Shown in pieces: positions 54,057 to 62,208 of a DNA stretch of 64,000 nt. Below the pieces are notes generated by a model. It saw only the letters and a list, made by a program, of their open reading frames with translations, ran no database searches and was not told the origin of the DNA. The position numbers and the translations under genes were made by a program. Every line of letters starts with the position of its first letter. Position 1 is the stretch's first letter. The DNA is from an uncultured Bacteroidia bacterium (lineage in GTDB: Bacteria; Bacteroidota; Bacteroidia; Bacteroidales; ML635J-15). The DNA is taken from positions 49,465 through 113,464 of the forward strand of contig CACYQN010000014.1 in the NCBI GenBank assembly GCA_902776565.1, in the 5' to 3' direction.

Positions 54057-55903
54057 TTTAATTGCTTTCTAATATATTCTGGAAATTCTTTTTCCGATAA
54101 ATTAAACTTTCCATAAACGACAGAGAACTTTGCAAAAGGAACTTTTACCCCTATTTCATTCGTACCATCTTTTGCCTTTGATGTACCAGCGGAAAGTGCA
54201 AGTCCCACATTAGCTTCCCCTGACGAACCATATTCAGATTGGGAATAAGAGCCATTCTTCAAACTCGGTGCTGTAATATATGTTTCTTTCAGTCCAGCTC
54301 TTGCGGCAGAAACTTCCGCCCCAATCTCAGCACCTTTATAACTCATAGAGACACCAGTTCTCACTTCACCGCCAATACTAGCATTTACAACTTTAGTCCA
54401 CGCTGACCCATCTTGATTAATGTGATAGGTCTTGTTTACAACCCTTACACCTTCTGCTGTATATTTTTTTTCAGCACTCACACTGAGCAAAGTTGAGTCA
54501 ACATCAGTCATCTTGTTAGAATAACCAGTACTATTTATTTCTGGCAAATTTACACTTGTCTCTACGTCTGAAAAACCTTGCGAAAAATCTCTCATGTAGC
54601 GTTTTACATAGGAACCATCATGAGCGACAAAGAAAATATCGGAATCTTCATTTTTGAAAACATATTCTTTACCGTTATCACCAGTAAGAGTCACCTGTGA
54701 ATTGCCTAGCAAATTTGAAACTGTAATAAACCTTTCTTTGGAACTCATGCCTTCTTTCATGAAAGACAATCCATCTCCACTCAGTCCTCCGATTTTTGTT
54801 TTTCCCGAAGGTACAACTATACGTTTTTTACCGTCATCAATTGATGCAATTTGATTTTCTAGATTTTTTACCTCTATTTTCGTGTCATGTACCAATTCTC
54901 TACTGAAAAGAGTTTCTTCTCCATGCAATTCATTAATTCGCCTCTCCTCCAATGTGAGAAATTCTTTCTTTTGTTGTATCTGGTTAAAAATCTCTTTCTT
55001 TTGCTGCTCTTTCATCTCTTGTTGCAGTCCCTTATAGATACCATTATAGGCCGCAACATACTCTTTTTGTTTAGGTCCTGATTTCAACAGCAATTCGGTT
55101 CTTGAGATACCATATTGTTTCTCAAAGATTTCGTCTGTCTTTTGCTGAAGCAGCATCTCACGCATACCGAAGACAAGTCCACCAGCAGCTAATGCAGCTA
55201 AGATTCCTGCAGCTGCTTCGCTCATTGCAGAATTGTCGGGAGCGGTAACGGGAGGAAGTCCTTCTAATTTGTCAGATTCCATATCAATCGCAATAGGATT
55301 TGTGGGTGACCCCTTTGGGAGTACATGGTCTATTTCTTCACCTCCCTTAATAAACATAGACGAGTCTCCCATTGTCTGTCCGTTGTTTTGCTCTTTGCTG
55401 GATGGAATTGATGATGTTGTTGATGGAGAGACAGCTGGTATACCATTTGACATAACATTGTCCGTGCTGGGCGTTGCATTATCATTGTAATCCATTACAA
55501 AGCTCTCAACGTGCTTCAAACCCGCGCTTGCTCTTGAACACAAATCATTCTTAGACTTACGAAATTCGGCAGCATAATTGCTATATTCAAAAATTGCTTG
55601 CCGTGCTTTTTTTACAAGTTCTTCACATTCCTTGTATCGTCTATATGCTCTATTAAAAGCCGCCTCTTCACTTGCACAAGATTTCATTGGGTTTGAGTCT
55701 TGAATGCTATTACACCGTCTTAAAGCTTCAGAAGCCCTTTGGAGAGTTATGGACAACTCGTTTAGTTTGGCATCAAATTGGGACAATAGATTTCTGGCAG
55801 AATGGTAATATGCAGTCATTGATGCCCCAGTGTTGCTGTCGAAAGACCTGATGGTGGCATCCAGTTCATTGAGTTTTGCTAAATCTACTACACTTCGTGG
55901 CAT
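54053..55903 (-). CDS. Large putative secreted substrate of the type VII-like system
   Basis: 616 residues. Residues 1-140 are helical with no signal peptide, like the LXG/WXG-type targeting domains of T7SS substrates. A Ser/Thr/Pro-rich linker (about 140-225) follows, then a hydrophobic segment EAAAGILAALAAGGLVFGM (229-247), a charged coiled coil (250-350), and a C-terminal half rich in Gly/Ser beta strands (GGLSGDGLSF, IGGEVRTGVSMSYKG, GEANVGLALSAGTSKAKDG). The beta region resembles the pre-toxin or surface parts of polymorphic toxins, but no catalytic motif is recognised. It lies among WXG100-like genes with a coupled 70-residue partner. Confidence 0.65.
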   Translation of the reverse strand: MPRSVVDLAKLNELDATIRSFDSNTGASMTAYYHSARNLLSQFDAKLNELSITLQRASEALRRCNSIQDSNPMKSCASEEAAFNRAYRRYKECEELVKKARQAIFEYSNYAAEFRKSKNDLCSRASAGLKHVESFVMDYNDNATPSTDNVMSNGIPAVSPSTTSSIPSSKEQNNGQTMGDSSMFIKGGEEIDHVLPKGSPTNPIAIDMESDKLEGLPPVTAPDNSAMSEAAAGILAALAAGGLVFGMREMLLQQKTDEIFEKQYGISRTELLLKSGPKQKEYVAAYNGIYKGLQQEMKEQQKKEIFNQIQQKKEFLTLEERRINELHGEETLFSRELVHDTKIEVKNLENQIASIDDGKKRIVVPSGKTKIGGLSGDGLSFMKEGMSSKERFITVSNLLGNSQVTLTGDNGKEYVFKNEDSDIFFVAHDGSYVKRYMRDFSQGFSDVETSVNLPEINSTGYSNKMTDVDSTLLSVSAEKKYTAEGVRVVNKTYHINQDGSAWTKVVNASIGGEVRTGVSMSYKGAEIGAEVSAARAGLKETYITAPSLKNGSYSQSEYGSSGEANVGLALSAGTSKAKDGTNEIGVKVPFAKFSVVYGKFNLSEKEFPEYIRKQLK

Positions 55904-55923
55904 AACCTAGTGCATTTAATGGA

Positions 55924-56190
55924 TTATTCTCCTCCGTATTCGTTAATAATCGCAGCTTCATGGTCAAGATATTCACTATAGGACACAAGATTGGGTAGTA
56001 GCTTGCTTTCGATGGGTTTGAGGTCTTCATAATACTTAGCTCTGAAAGCTGCTCCCACAGGATCCTCCCAAAGAAAACTTTGTAGTTCGTTGTCCATTGA
56101 CTGTTTGACAGCAAGGATGTCTTCGTGATTTTTTTTCAGTGTGCTGGAAAACTGTCTTAAGGTTTCCGCTGTTGCTTTTGATTTTGCCAT
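55924..56190 (-). CDS. WXG100-like protein (WEDPVG variant)
   Basis: 88 residues, predicted helical hairpin with Trp at the turn: NELQSFLWEDPVGAAF. Length and layout match WXG100 (Esx/Yuk) proteins. It ends INEYGGE. It is clearly homologous to residues 1-91 of the HExxH fusion (56530-57507): MDNEL, W[ED]DP[VI]G, KYxED[LF]KP and LxPN shared. WXG100 proteins are secreted as dimers by FtsK/EccC-type ATPases. It lies 12 nt after the second WXG100 gene. Confidence 0.8.
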   Translation of the reverse strand: MAKSKATAETLRQFSSTLKKNHEDILAVKQSMDNELQSFLWEDPVGAAFRAKYYEDLKPIESKLLPNLVSYSEYLDHEAAIINEYGGE

Positions 56191-56202
56191 AGTGCTTAAT
56201 TT

Positions 56203-56490
56203 TTAAAAGTTAATGTTGGTTGCGTGGTATCTCTGAAGAATTTCTATCTTCCCTTGAAGATAGACAGAAAATGCAGTCATAGTCTCTACCAGTTTTGTGA
56301 TATCCGGATCGCTTTGCCCGAAGAAGGTCTGACTGAATTGTTCTGACTTTTGGTCTTGCCAATCGGTACCAGTTATGGTATTGATGGCATTGCCAATGCT
56401 TTTTCTGATTTCTTCGAAATGCTGAGCATTCCTGTCAAGTGTTGTTTTGAACCTAATGAGGTCATTGAAATCTACATTTACACTACTCAT
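56203..56490 (-). CDS. WXG100-like protein (DWQDQ variant)
   Basis: 95 residues, two helices with turn TGTDWQDQKSEQF. This is close to canonical WXG100 size and pattern (W-x-[GD], then a Phe-containing helix). It ends QRYHATNINF without the YxxxD/E export signal of mycobacterial substrates. It could pair with the 88-residue protein as a heterodimer; gene adjacency (12 nt) supports this. I assign it to WXG100-like proteins from motif and context. Confidence 0.78.
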   Translation of the reverse strand: MSSVNVDFNDLIRFKTTLDRNAQHFEEIRKSIGNAINTITGTDWQDQKSEQFSQTFFGQSDPDITKLVETMTAFSVYLQGKIEILQRYHATNINF

Positions 56491-56529
56491 AATGATTATT
56501 TTTTGATTGTTAATAATTGAAAAAATATA

Positions 56530-57507
56530 TTATTGTTTTTTATATCCTTTTATCGCCATATTTCTCCCTCTTTTCCCTTCTTCAAACGCCTCTCTTTCCC
56601 ACCATTGATTCATATATTCGTGGTAATTGTTTGTACATTTTTTGCCTGATTCCGAATTTACTTTGCATAGGGGAATATATTCAGGCACATTATGCAAACA
56701 TCCTTGATTTATTCTTATTTGCTGATTTCTATGTTGATTTTCATGGAATACTGTCTCTATAATATCATCATGTCCTACTAAATTACTAGACAAAATGTTT
56801 TCGTTTATTTTAATAACGCCAGTATTGCGTTCATAACGACCGAAATGACCTATTATTTCCCCATTTTTGTCTTGTGTTATAGAACCCAAATCCTCAAACT
56901 CGTAATTAAAACCAAGACCTATTTTTAATGTCTCTAACAAGGTCTTTTTACTAAATGATTTATAATTCCGAGCAGTAAGCACTCTTTTGCTTTCCTTGCC
57001 ATCTGCACCACGCACAAGTATATCATATTTACGTAATTTCCCACCATCCTCATATGCCCATTGATCATAATATTGTTTGGCCCCTTTTTTTAGCGATAGA
57101 CATTTTTCCGAAGCTACTTCTAAAGGGGCATTAGGAATGTATCCTTTTCCCTCGCCCTTACCCAATTGAGCAAAATCTAGACCATTACCCACTTTTGCAG
57201 CACCTACACCAATAACACCCAATCCTCCTATACTTTCGCCACTATATTCGGATACAACCAAACCTTCGTCCTTCATATATTGAATGTAATTATTTATATT
57301 AGGTATCAACTTTTCCTTCAGCGGCTTGAAATCTTCTTCATACTTACTTATAAAAGTTAATCCAATAGGGTCATCCCAAGGGATATTATACAATTCGTTG
57401 TCCATCTGCTCTTTAGTGCCAAGAATATCGTCAGCACTTTGGCGAAGGATTTCCGCCATTTGCGTTAAGGATTCTATTGTTACTTTTGCTTGTGTTGCTG
57501 ATGCCAT
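56530..57507 (-). CDS. WXG100-like module fused to a putative HExxH metallopeptidase toxin
   Basis: 325 residues, no signal peptide. Residues 1-91 are a WXG100-like helical hairpin with Trp turn YNIPWDDPIGLTF, ending SEYSGE. A Gly-rich linker (SIGGLGVIGVGAAKVGNG, 92-109) follows. The C-terminal domain (about 135-325) contains HENQH (255-259), the zincin motif with Glu256 as the presumed base, and WWEREAF (302-308), whose Glu304 or Glu306 could be the third ligand. This is the layout of T7SS polymorphic toxins: export module, linker, enzymatic tip. No obvious immunity gene follows. Target is unknown; a structural rather than toxic role is possible. Confidence 0.75.
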   Translation of the reverse strand: MASATQAKVTIESLTQMAEILRQSADDILGTKEQMDNELYNIPWDDPIGLTFISKYEEDFKPLKEKLIPNINNYIQYMKDEGLVVSEYSGESIGGLGVIGVGAAKVGNGLDFAQLGKGEGKGYIPNAPLEVASEKCLSLKKGAKQYYDQWAYEDGGKLRKYDILVRGADGKESKRVLTARNYKSFSKKTLLETLKIGLGFNYEFEDLGSITQDKNGEIIGHFGRYERNTGVIKINENILSSNLVGHDDIIETVFHENQHRNQQIRINQGCLHNVPEYIPLCKVNSESGKKCTNNYHEYMNQWWEREAFEEGKRGRNMAIKGYKKQ

Positions 57508-57510
57508 TTT

Positions 57511-58161
57511 CTATTTCTTTTTACGAATTCTCATATTCTTATTGTAGTCCTCACGAGCCTTGCGGCGTTTCTCTTCCTTGTTGAGTTCTATCTCGGTAAT
57601 GCCCCGCCTACGGGCTTCTTCCATTTCAAGCAACCTTTTTCGTTCCTCTTCCGAGTGGGCTAAAGCCTGTCCAAGTTTTTCCTTGTCGCTCAAGGTTCCA
57701 TATAGGGCATCCACCTGCAATTGCTGGTGTTCAAGAAAACGTCTGAACATCTCCATATTGTCCAGACAAATGCTTATGCTCCAAGATTTTATCTTATTTG
57801 ATATTTCGCTTAAAAGATTTCTGTCTACAGTCAAGGATGAACTGGCAATTCTATCTATCTTTGCTGCGAGTTCCTTTTCTATCCGGTCAAACTCGGCACA
57901 CGTATTTATTGCTTCATCTATTAAAAACTCGCCTAGAAAACCTGTCATGCTCTCTTGTTCAATCAACAAGAACAATGAATGCAGAAGAGAAGGATAGGCT
58001 TCCAATTCAGGCAGTCGTTTCGACAAATGCTCGCTAAAACGCTCCACATTCTCAATCCTGTTCTTTGTTTCTGTCTTAACCTCGTATGGCAGAGTCAGCA
58101 ATAAATCAGCCGACTTGACAATGTTCAGATATTGTTCGCTATATGTGAAATTTTGTTCCAT
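57511..58161 (-). CDS. Helical/coiled-coil protein of unknown function
   Basis: 216 residues, nearly all helix, with no signal peptide or membrane segment. Residues 160-216 are a highly charged coiled coil ending in a basic tail (EEKRRKAREDYNKNMRIRKKK). It overlaps the ATPase stop by one base (TAATG), so its translation is coupled to the ATPase, and it precedes the HExxH fusion gene by 3 nt. It could be a cytoplasmic chaperone or an ATPase adaptor. I do not recognise the family. Confidence 0.7.
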   Translation of the reverse strand: MEQNFTYSEQYLNIVKSADLLLTLPYEVKTETKNRIENVERFSEHLSKRLPELEAYPSLLHSLFLLIEQESMTGFLGEFLIDEAINTCAEFDRIEKELAAKIDRIASSSLTVDRNLLSEISNKIKSWSISICLDNMEMFRRFLEHQQLQVDALYGTLSDKEKLGQALAHSEEERKRLLEMEEARRRGITEIELNKEEKRRKAREDYNKNMRIRKKK

Positions 58162-60884
58162 TATTCTTGGTTGTAAATTGAGAATATGTAATCTAGCACA
58201 TCGTCCTGAAGAGCGTTGCTACGGCATTCGTTGTAAATCATAACTGGGTCCTGCTCGTATGTGGTTGTTCCGTCTTCTGTTACTAGTAAAGCAGTTCCAT
58301 CGGTCAATGTTTCCGATTCCTGAACCAATTGCAAGCCTATGTTGCCGCCTTGCAGTATTACACGGTTGCCAAAATATGATACGAAAGAATTGTCCATTAC
58401 ATCAATAAGCCCTTTGTAATTATGCGCATACACTATAAGATGGATGCCATAATAGGGACCCTCCTTCAAGATGTTCTGAATCTTGACCATCAATTTGGAC
58501 GGTTGGTTGAACTGGTTCTTCTTCATGTCGGGAGAATTCTGAATGTAGGCTATAGTGCCAACAATAGGAGCATTATCATTGTAAATTCCAGCCATATTGT
58601 CTTCGATTCGCTTTTTCAAAATGCTTTCAATAATGTCAATCTGTGATTCCAAATCTCTTTTGAGCAGATAAGGAACTCCAGAATTTGCCGAAAACTGTTT
58701 CAAATACTTGGACTCATACGAAGAATCAGTGAAATAATCGGTTATAAAAATAGAACTCGAATCTTCTAAAGCTTGGATGATTTGATAATTGACTAAAGCC
58801 ATCGTGGAAAGAGCTGCATTCACGTCTGTTCCGCAAATCAACAAATTGGAGTTGATGGCTTTTCGGAAGTTTACATACGAATGGGTGGCTCTGATAAACA
58901 TGGGGACGCCAAGCCAAGCGGTAATATGATTTGGATTGGACGAAGGTTCAGTGAGAGACTCTACAAACTTAGTGTTGTTTGCAATGTTGCTTACGGCCTT
59001 GCCGTCGAATACAAAGCGTTTGGGTTTTTCGCCGTCAAACTCGTTCCACCTGTCGACACAGAAACTGACATATTGCTGCACTTTTTCTGTATAAGCGGCT
59101 TGGAAAAGCACATTGGCTTCCTTTTCTCCATTGCTGTTGTTCAGGATGGCTTCGCCTTTCTTGGTCAAGTGGGCTGCCGAATCGTTGCCCGAACCAAGCA
59201 CTTTGAGGCTGTCCATCTCCTTGAGGTTGAACGCAATGCGAAGCGTAATCAGTTCCGTATCAAAGTCAATGTTTCTATAACTCTGGGTGCAGAACACAAT
59301 GCTGATACCATATTTACGACCTTCGCGAATGATTTTTTCAAGCGAGCCTTTGATTTTTCGGGATAATTTGTCGTTCTTTTCCAGCAGCACTTGGAACTCA
59401 TCGATAATGACAAGTATGCGAGGTAAAACTTTGCCTGTTATCGTGCGATATTTCTCGATTTTCTCAATTGCTTCGCCAGTATGTTCTCCCGCGTCCTTGA
59501 ACAGTTCCGCCCTTCGATACATTTCGTCTACTAGATGCTCGATGGCACTGTCGGTATATTCCCTCTGCTTTGTAATGGAAATGAACCTTGCGTGAGGCAA
59601 ATGCTCATATGGTTTGAAGCCTGTACCATTTGTACAGTCAATAAGATAATACTCCAGTTCTTGTGGAGGATATATGATTGCACCATTGCAGATGATATCA
59701 TGAAGGAGAACAGTTTTTCCGAATCCGGGACGACCGCCAATCATTGCAAAATAATCTGCTGTTTTGCCAGCCAAGTTAAAGTTGACCTCACTGTTGGCAC
59801 CTTTTTTGCCGATGGGAATGGTGATTCCATCAATAGTACATCCTTTCCAATATTCTCCGGAGGCCATCATATCCTCCAGCATTTGGTCGAAAGACACCAC
59901 TTGAGGCTTGATATTCGCAGCTTTCTTTGCTATGGCATCAATAATCAAATTTAAATTGGGCGGTGTTTCCTTTTCCGATTCAAAGACATAGCGTTCCTCA
60001 AAGCTTTTGCCATAGATGGAGTTGGAAAAACGGTATCCGCTGGTTTCCTTGGTGATGAGTGTAGATATGCCAATCAAATCAGTCAGAGGGTCGTTCTGCT
60101 GTTGAATGTTTTGGTTGTTGTCGGCATAAGTGTAAAAGAAATAAACGCCACAATTAGATGCGGTACTACCACTGCATATGGAATAAATTCGAGAAATAAT
60201 ATCTTTCTCAACTTTGTCATGTATGCGGGAGAAGAATACGAAATGATAAGGGACTGCGATATGAGATGGGTCTGCATTATACTCTGAAAGGGTAGCGGCA
60301 TTGAGCAGTTCATTTCCGTTAAGATGTTTGATGTGGCTTTCCAATTCAGAAATAAGTTCAGTCAATTTGTTTTTGTTGTCAACCAAGGCTCCCTTTGCTA
60401 TTTTTTCTGTTTTTTCTGCCAATCTGTTAAATAGTTTTGTGGATTGACCGAATGAGTGCAAATCGATAAAATGGCATTTTGCCAACTCTACAGGAATTGA
60501 AAGCATAACCCGAAAGGCAAGCATCTGCATCAATTCTGATATTTGGTTCTCACAGTATGAGTCAACACGAAACCCAATTGCGTTGGAGTAAACATATGGC
60601 AGAATCGCAGGAAGAAACACTTCTCCAGTTACAGGATGCTTTAGCATACCCACATACAAGCCATCGGGAAGGGCGCGAGAGTCGTTCGAGAAATTCAATT
60701 TGTCCGAAGGGACAAACGCATTTGATGAGAACCCTGCATTTTCAATAGTTTCATCAAACCGTTCGCTAAGCAGTTGTTTTTGCTGTGCTGCCGATTTTAG
60801 CAGTTCGTCTTCCTCTGTTCTTATCGATGAAATACGTTCAGAACAAGCTTGCTTAATGGTCTCTTCCGTGACAATATTATGCAT
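58161..60884 (-). CDS. FtsK/SpoIIIE-type (EccC-like) secretion ATPase
   Basis: 907 residues. Three ATPase-like modules seem present. The first (about 60-330) has no P-loop. The central one is complete: Walker A GGRPGFGKT (383-391), Walker B LVIIDEFQ (491-498), and EKIIREGRKYGISIVFCTQS (517-536), typical of FtsK/SpoIIIE. The third (about 650-890) has a degenerate P-loop (LLICGTDVNA). EccC/EssC proteins of T7SS have this repeat of FtsK-like domains and recognise WXG100 substrates. No transmembrane helix is visible here, unlike EccC and EssC, and there is no N-terminal FHA pair; the FHA is on the preceding gene instead. It is the probable energising motor of the operon. Confidence 0.85.
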   Translation of the reverse strand: MHNIVTEETIKQACSERISSIRTEEDELLKSAAQQKQLLSERFDETIENAGFSSNAFVPSDKLNFSNDSRALPDGLYVGMLKHPVTGEVFLPAILPYVYSNAIGFRVDSYCENQISELMQMLAFRVMLSIPVELAKCHFIDLHSFGQSTKLFNRLAEKTEKIAKGALVDNKNKLTELISELESHIKHLNGNELLNAATLSEYNADPSHIAVPYHFVFFSRIHDKVEKDIISRIYSICSGSTASNCGVYFFYTYADNNQNIQQQNDPLTDLIGISTLITKETSGYRFSNSIYGKSFEERYVFESEKETPPNLNLIIDAIAKKAANIKPQVVSFDQMLEDMMASGEYWKGCTIDGITIPIGKKGANSEVNFNLAGKTADYFAMIGGRPGFGKTVLLHDIICNGAIIYPPQELEYYLIDCTNGTGFKPYEHLPHARFISITKQREYTDSAIEHLVDEMYRRAELFKDAGEHTGEAIEKIEKYRTITGKVLPRILVIIDEFQVLLEKNDKLSRKIKGSLEKIIREGRKYGISIVFCTQSYRNIDFDTELITLRIAFNLKEMDSLKVLGSGNDSAAHLTKKGEAILNNSNGEKEANVLFQAAYTEKVQQYVSFCVDRWNEFDGEKPKRFVFDGKAVSNIANNTKFVESLTEPSSNPNHITAWLGVPMFIRATHSYVNFRKAINSNLLICGTDVNAALSTMALVNYQIIQALEDSSSIFITDYFTDSSYESKYLKQFSANSGVPYLLKRDLESQIDIIESILKKRIEDNMAGIYNDNAPIVGTIAYIQNSPDMKKNQFNQPSKLMVKIQNILKEGPYYGIHLIVYAHNYKGLIDVMDNSFVSYFGNRVILQGGNIGLQLVQESETLTDGTALLVTEDGTTTYEQDPVMIYNECRSNALQDDVLDYIFSIYNQE

Positions 60885-60892
60885 AGTTGCTT

Positions 60893-61513
60893 TTATTTGG
60901 GCAATTCAAAAGCCGTTCTGAAAAGGAATACAGTGTCTCCCACTTGGATAATGTCGCCATCGTGAAGAACGACAGAATCGTCATCAATATCTTCTCCGTT
61001 CACCATGGTTCCGTTGGTGGACAAATTGTCCTTTAGACGGAACTTGTCATTTCGGAAAAGAAGAATTGCATGTTGACCACTGACTTTTGGGTCGTTGATA
61101 CATACGCCACAACTAAAGTCTTTTCCGATAATGTTGCGACCTTCGTACAGTCTAAAATCAACGCCATTGGGGTCAAGAGTGTAAGTGACAAGCCAACCAA
61201 CCAGCCTAGATGCGCTTCTGGTTTCTCTTCTGTTGACAACAGCACCAGATTCATCCTCTTCTTGGATTTCCTCTTCAACCATTGTCTTGGAAAAATCCTT
61301 GTGAGGGTCTATGTCTGCTGTATTTACCTGCAACGGCTCATCGTCAGTTGTGGTTTTGGAACCGAAATTTTCGCCATCCAAACTGGAGATAATTTGTGTA
61401 GCCTCGCCTTGTATCGCAGGAGCTCCAATTTTTTTGCTGTTGCTGCAAATCGGGCATTCTTCAAGATCTGCCTTATATGTGTGCCCCATAGGGCATTTTT
61501 TAAATCTACTCAT
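60893..61513 (-). CDS. Zinc-ribbon/FHA protein, first gene of the operon
   Basis: 206 residues. The N-terminus has KCPMGHTY and ECPIC (Cys7, His11, Cys20, Cys23), a likely zinc site. A long acidic, Thr-containing linker (about 40-100, with DFSKTMVEEEI around Thr77) precedes a C-terminal FHA domain (about 123-198: EGRNIIGKD, SGQHAIL, NLSTNGTMVNG). In GarA-like proteins a kinase-targeted Thr ahead of an FHA domain lets the protein fold on itself; the layout here is similar, as inference. No membrane segment. It precedes the ATPase gene by 8 nt and may replace the FHA domains built into EssC. Confidence 0.85.
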   Translation of the reverse strand: MSRFKKCPMGHTYKADLEECPICSNSKKIGAPAIQGEATQIISSLDGENFGSKTTTDDEPLQVNTADIDPHKDFSKTMVEEEIQEEDESGAVVNRRETRSASRLVGWLVTYTLDPNGVDFRLYEGRNIIGKDFSCGVCINDPKVSGQHAILLFRNDKFRLKDNLSTNGTMVNGEDIDDDSVVLHDGDIIQVGDTVFLFRTAFELPK

Positions 61514-61574
61514 AGTTTATCTTTTTGCAATTCCTGTTTTATTTGTTGTATTTAGTCTGTTTGTTTGGTCACAT

Positions 61575-61590
61575 AATCGTAAATACGATT
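61575..61590. promoter_or_regulatory. Perfect 16-bp palindrome, candidate operator
   Basis: AATCGTAAATACGATT: 7-bp arms around AA. It lies about 15 nt downstream of the operon's -7 box, in the 5' leader, and 113 nt from the divergent HTH gene start. Position suggests a repressor site. Confidence 0.6.
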
Positions 61591-61604
61591 AAATTTTAAT
61601 GAGG

Positions 61605-61638
61605 CAAAGGTAATAATTGTTATTGAATTTAAATCAAA
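61605..61638 (-). promoter_or_regulatory. Promoter of the type VII-like operon
   Basis: Minus-strand -7 box TACCTTTG (61612-61605) fits TAnnTTTG. A TTTG lies at 61638-61635 with a 22-nt spacer, slightly long. The transcript would begin near 61598, giving a leader of about 85 nt that contains the palindrome. Confidence 0.55.
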
Positions 61639-61702
61639 ATTATTGATATTTTTTTGAAAATTATTGTTTAATTTAATTCAATAACCTATAATTTAGCAAG
61701 TT

Positions 61703-62032
61703 ATGACAGAAAAGAAACTACATATCGGAAGTTTGGTTGAAAGTGCTTTTAATCAAAGCAATAAGACAAAAACTGAGTTTGCAAACGCAATTGGAATTGC
61801 AAATCAAAACCTTAATAGAGAGTTTAAAAAAGAGGATTGGAGTGTAATAAAATTGATTAAGGCTGGACGTTTTTTAAACCACGATTTCTCCTATCTGTTT
61901 ACATTAGGCGAACCCATTAAGTCAAAGCCAAAAGTTTTGGTACAAATAGAAATAGAAGACAAGAAGGTCAACGATGTTCTGAAAATTGTTAATGATAATG
62001 ATTTATTATATAGTATAATTAAGCAAAAATAA
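61703..62032 (+). CDS. Small HTH (XRE-like) regulator, divergent to the type VII-like operon
   Basis: 109 residues. Residues about 10-55 look like a lambda-repressor-type HTH: VESAFNQSNKTKTEFANAIGIANQNLNREF, with the usual helix-turn-helix spacing (quoted key part: KTEFANAIGIANQNLNREF). A short C-terminal half (VLVQIEIEDKKVNDVLKIV) may dimerise. No other domain. It is 189 nt from and divergent to the operon, an arrangement typical of local repressors. The palindrome at 61575-61590 is a plausible target. No experimental support is implied. Confidence 0.65.
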   Translation: MTEKKLHIGSLVESAFNQSNKTKTEFANAIGIANQNLNREFKKEDWSVIKLIKAGRFLNHDFSYLFTLGEPIKSKPKVLVQIEIEDKKVNDVLKIVNDNDLLYSIIKQK

Positions 62033-62150
62033 ATAAGAGGTATTATATAAAAGATGTGAAGTTTTACTGCATATTTTTTTGCTTTTGGAATATTGATAAA
62101 ATGACAGTTTGGCGGTCACCACAGAAATAATCGTCAACCTTTAGCTCGGT

Positions 62151-62181
62151 TTTGTCAATCGTAAATATTTTTTTATTTTTG
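62151..62181 (+). promoter_or_regulatory. Consensus promoter of trxB
   Basis: TTTG (62151-62154), a 19-nt spacer, TATTTTTG (62174-62181); the ATG is 27 nt downstream. Both boxes and the spacing match the Bacteroidota consensus exactly. Confidence 0.65.
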
Positions 62182-62208
62182 CCGAAATTTGAGTTTAAGT
62201 AAAAGAAT

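Noticed and set aside
45932..61513. Canonical ESX or T7SSb locus, or a type VI secretion cluster
   Set aside because: No EccB/EccD/EccE, EsaA/EssA/EssB, nor Tss sheath, VgrG or ClpV homologues are recognisable; only the ATPase, WXG-like and signalling parts match.
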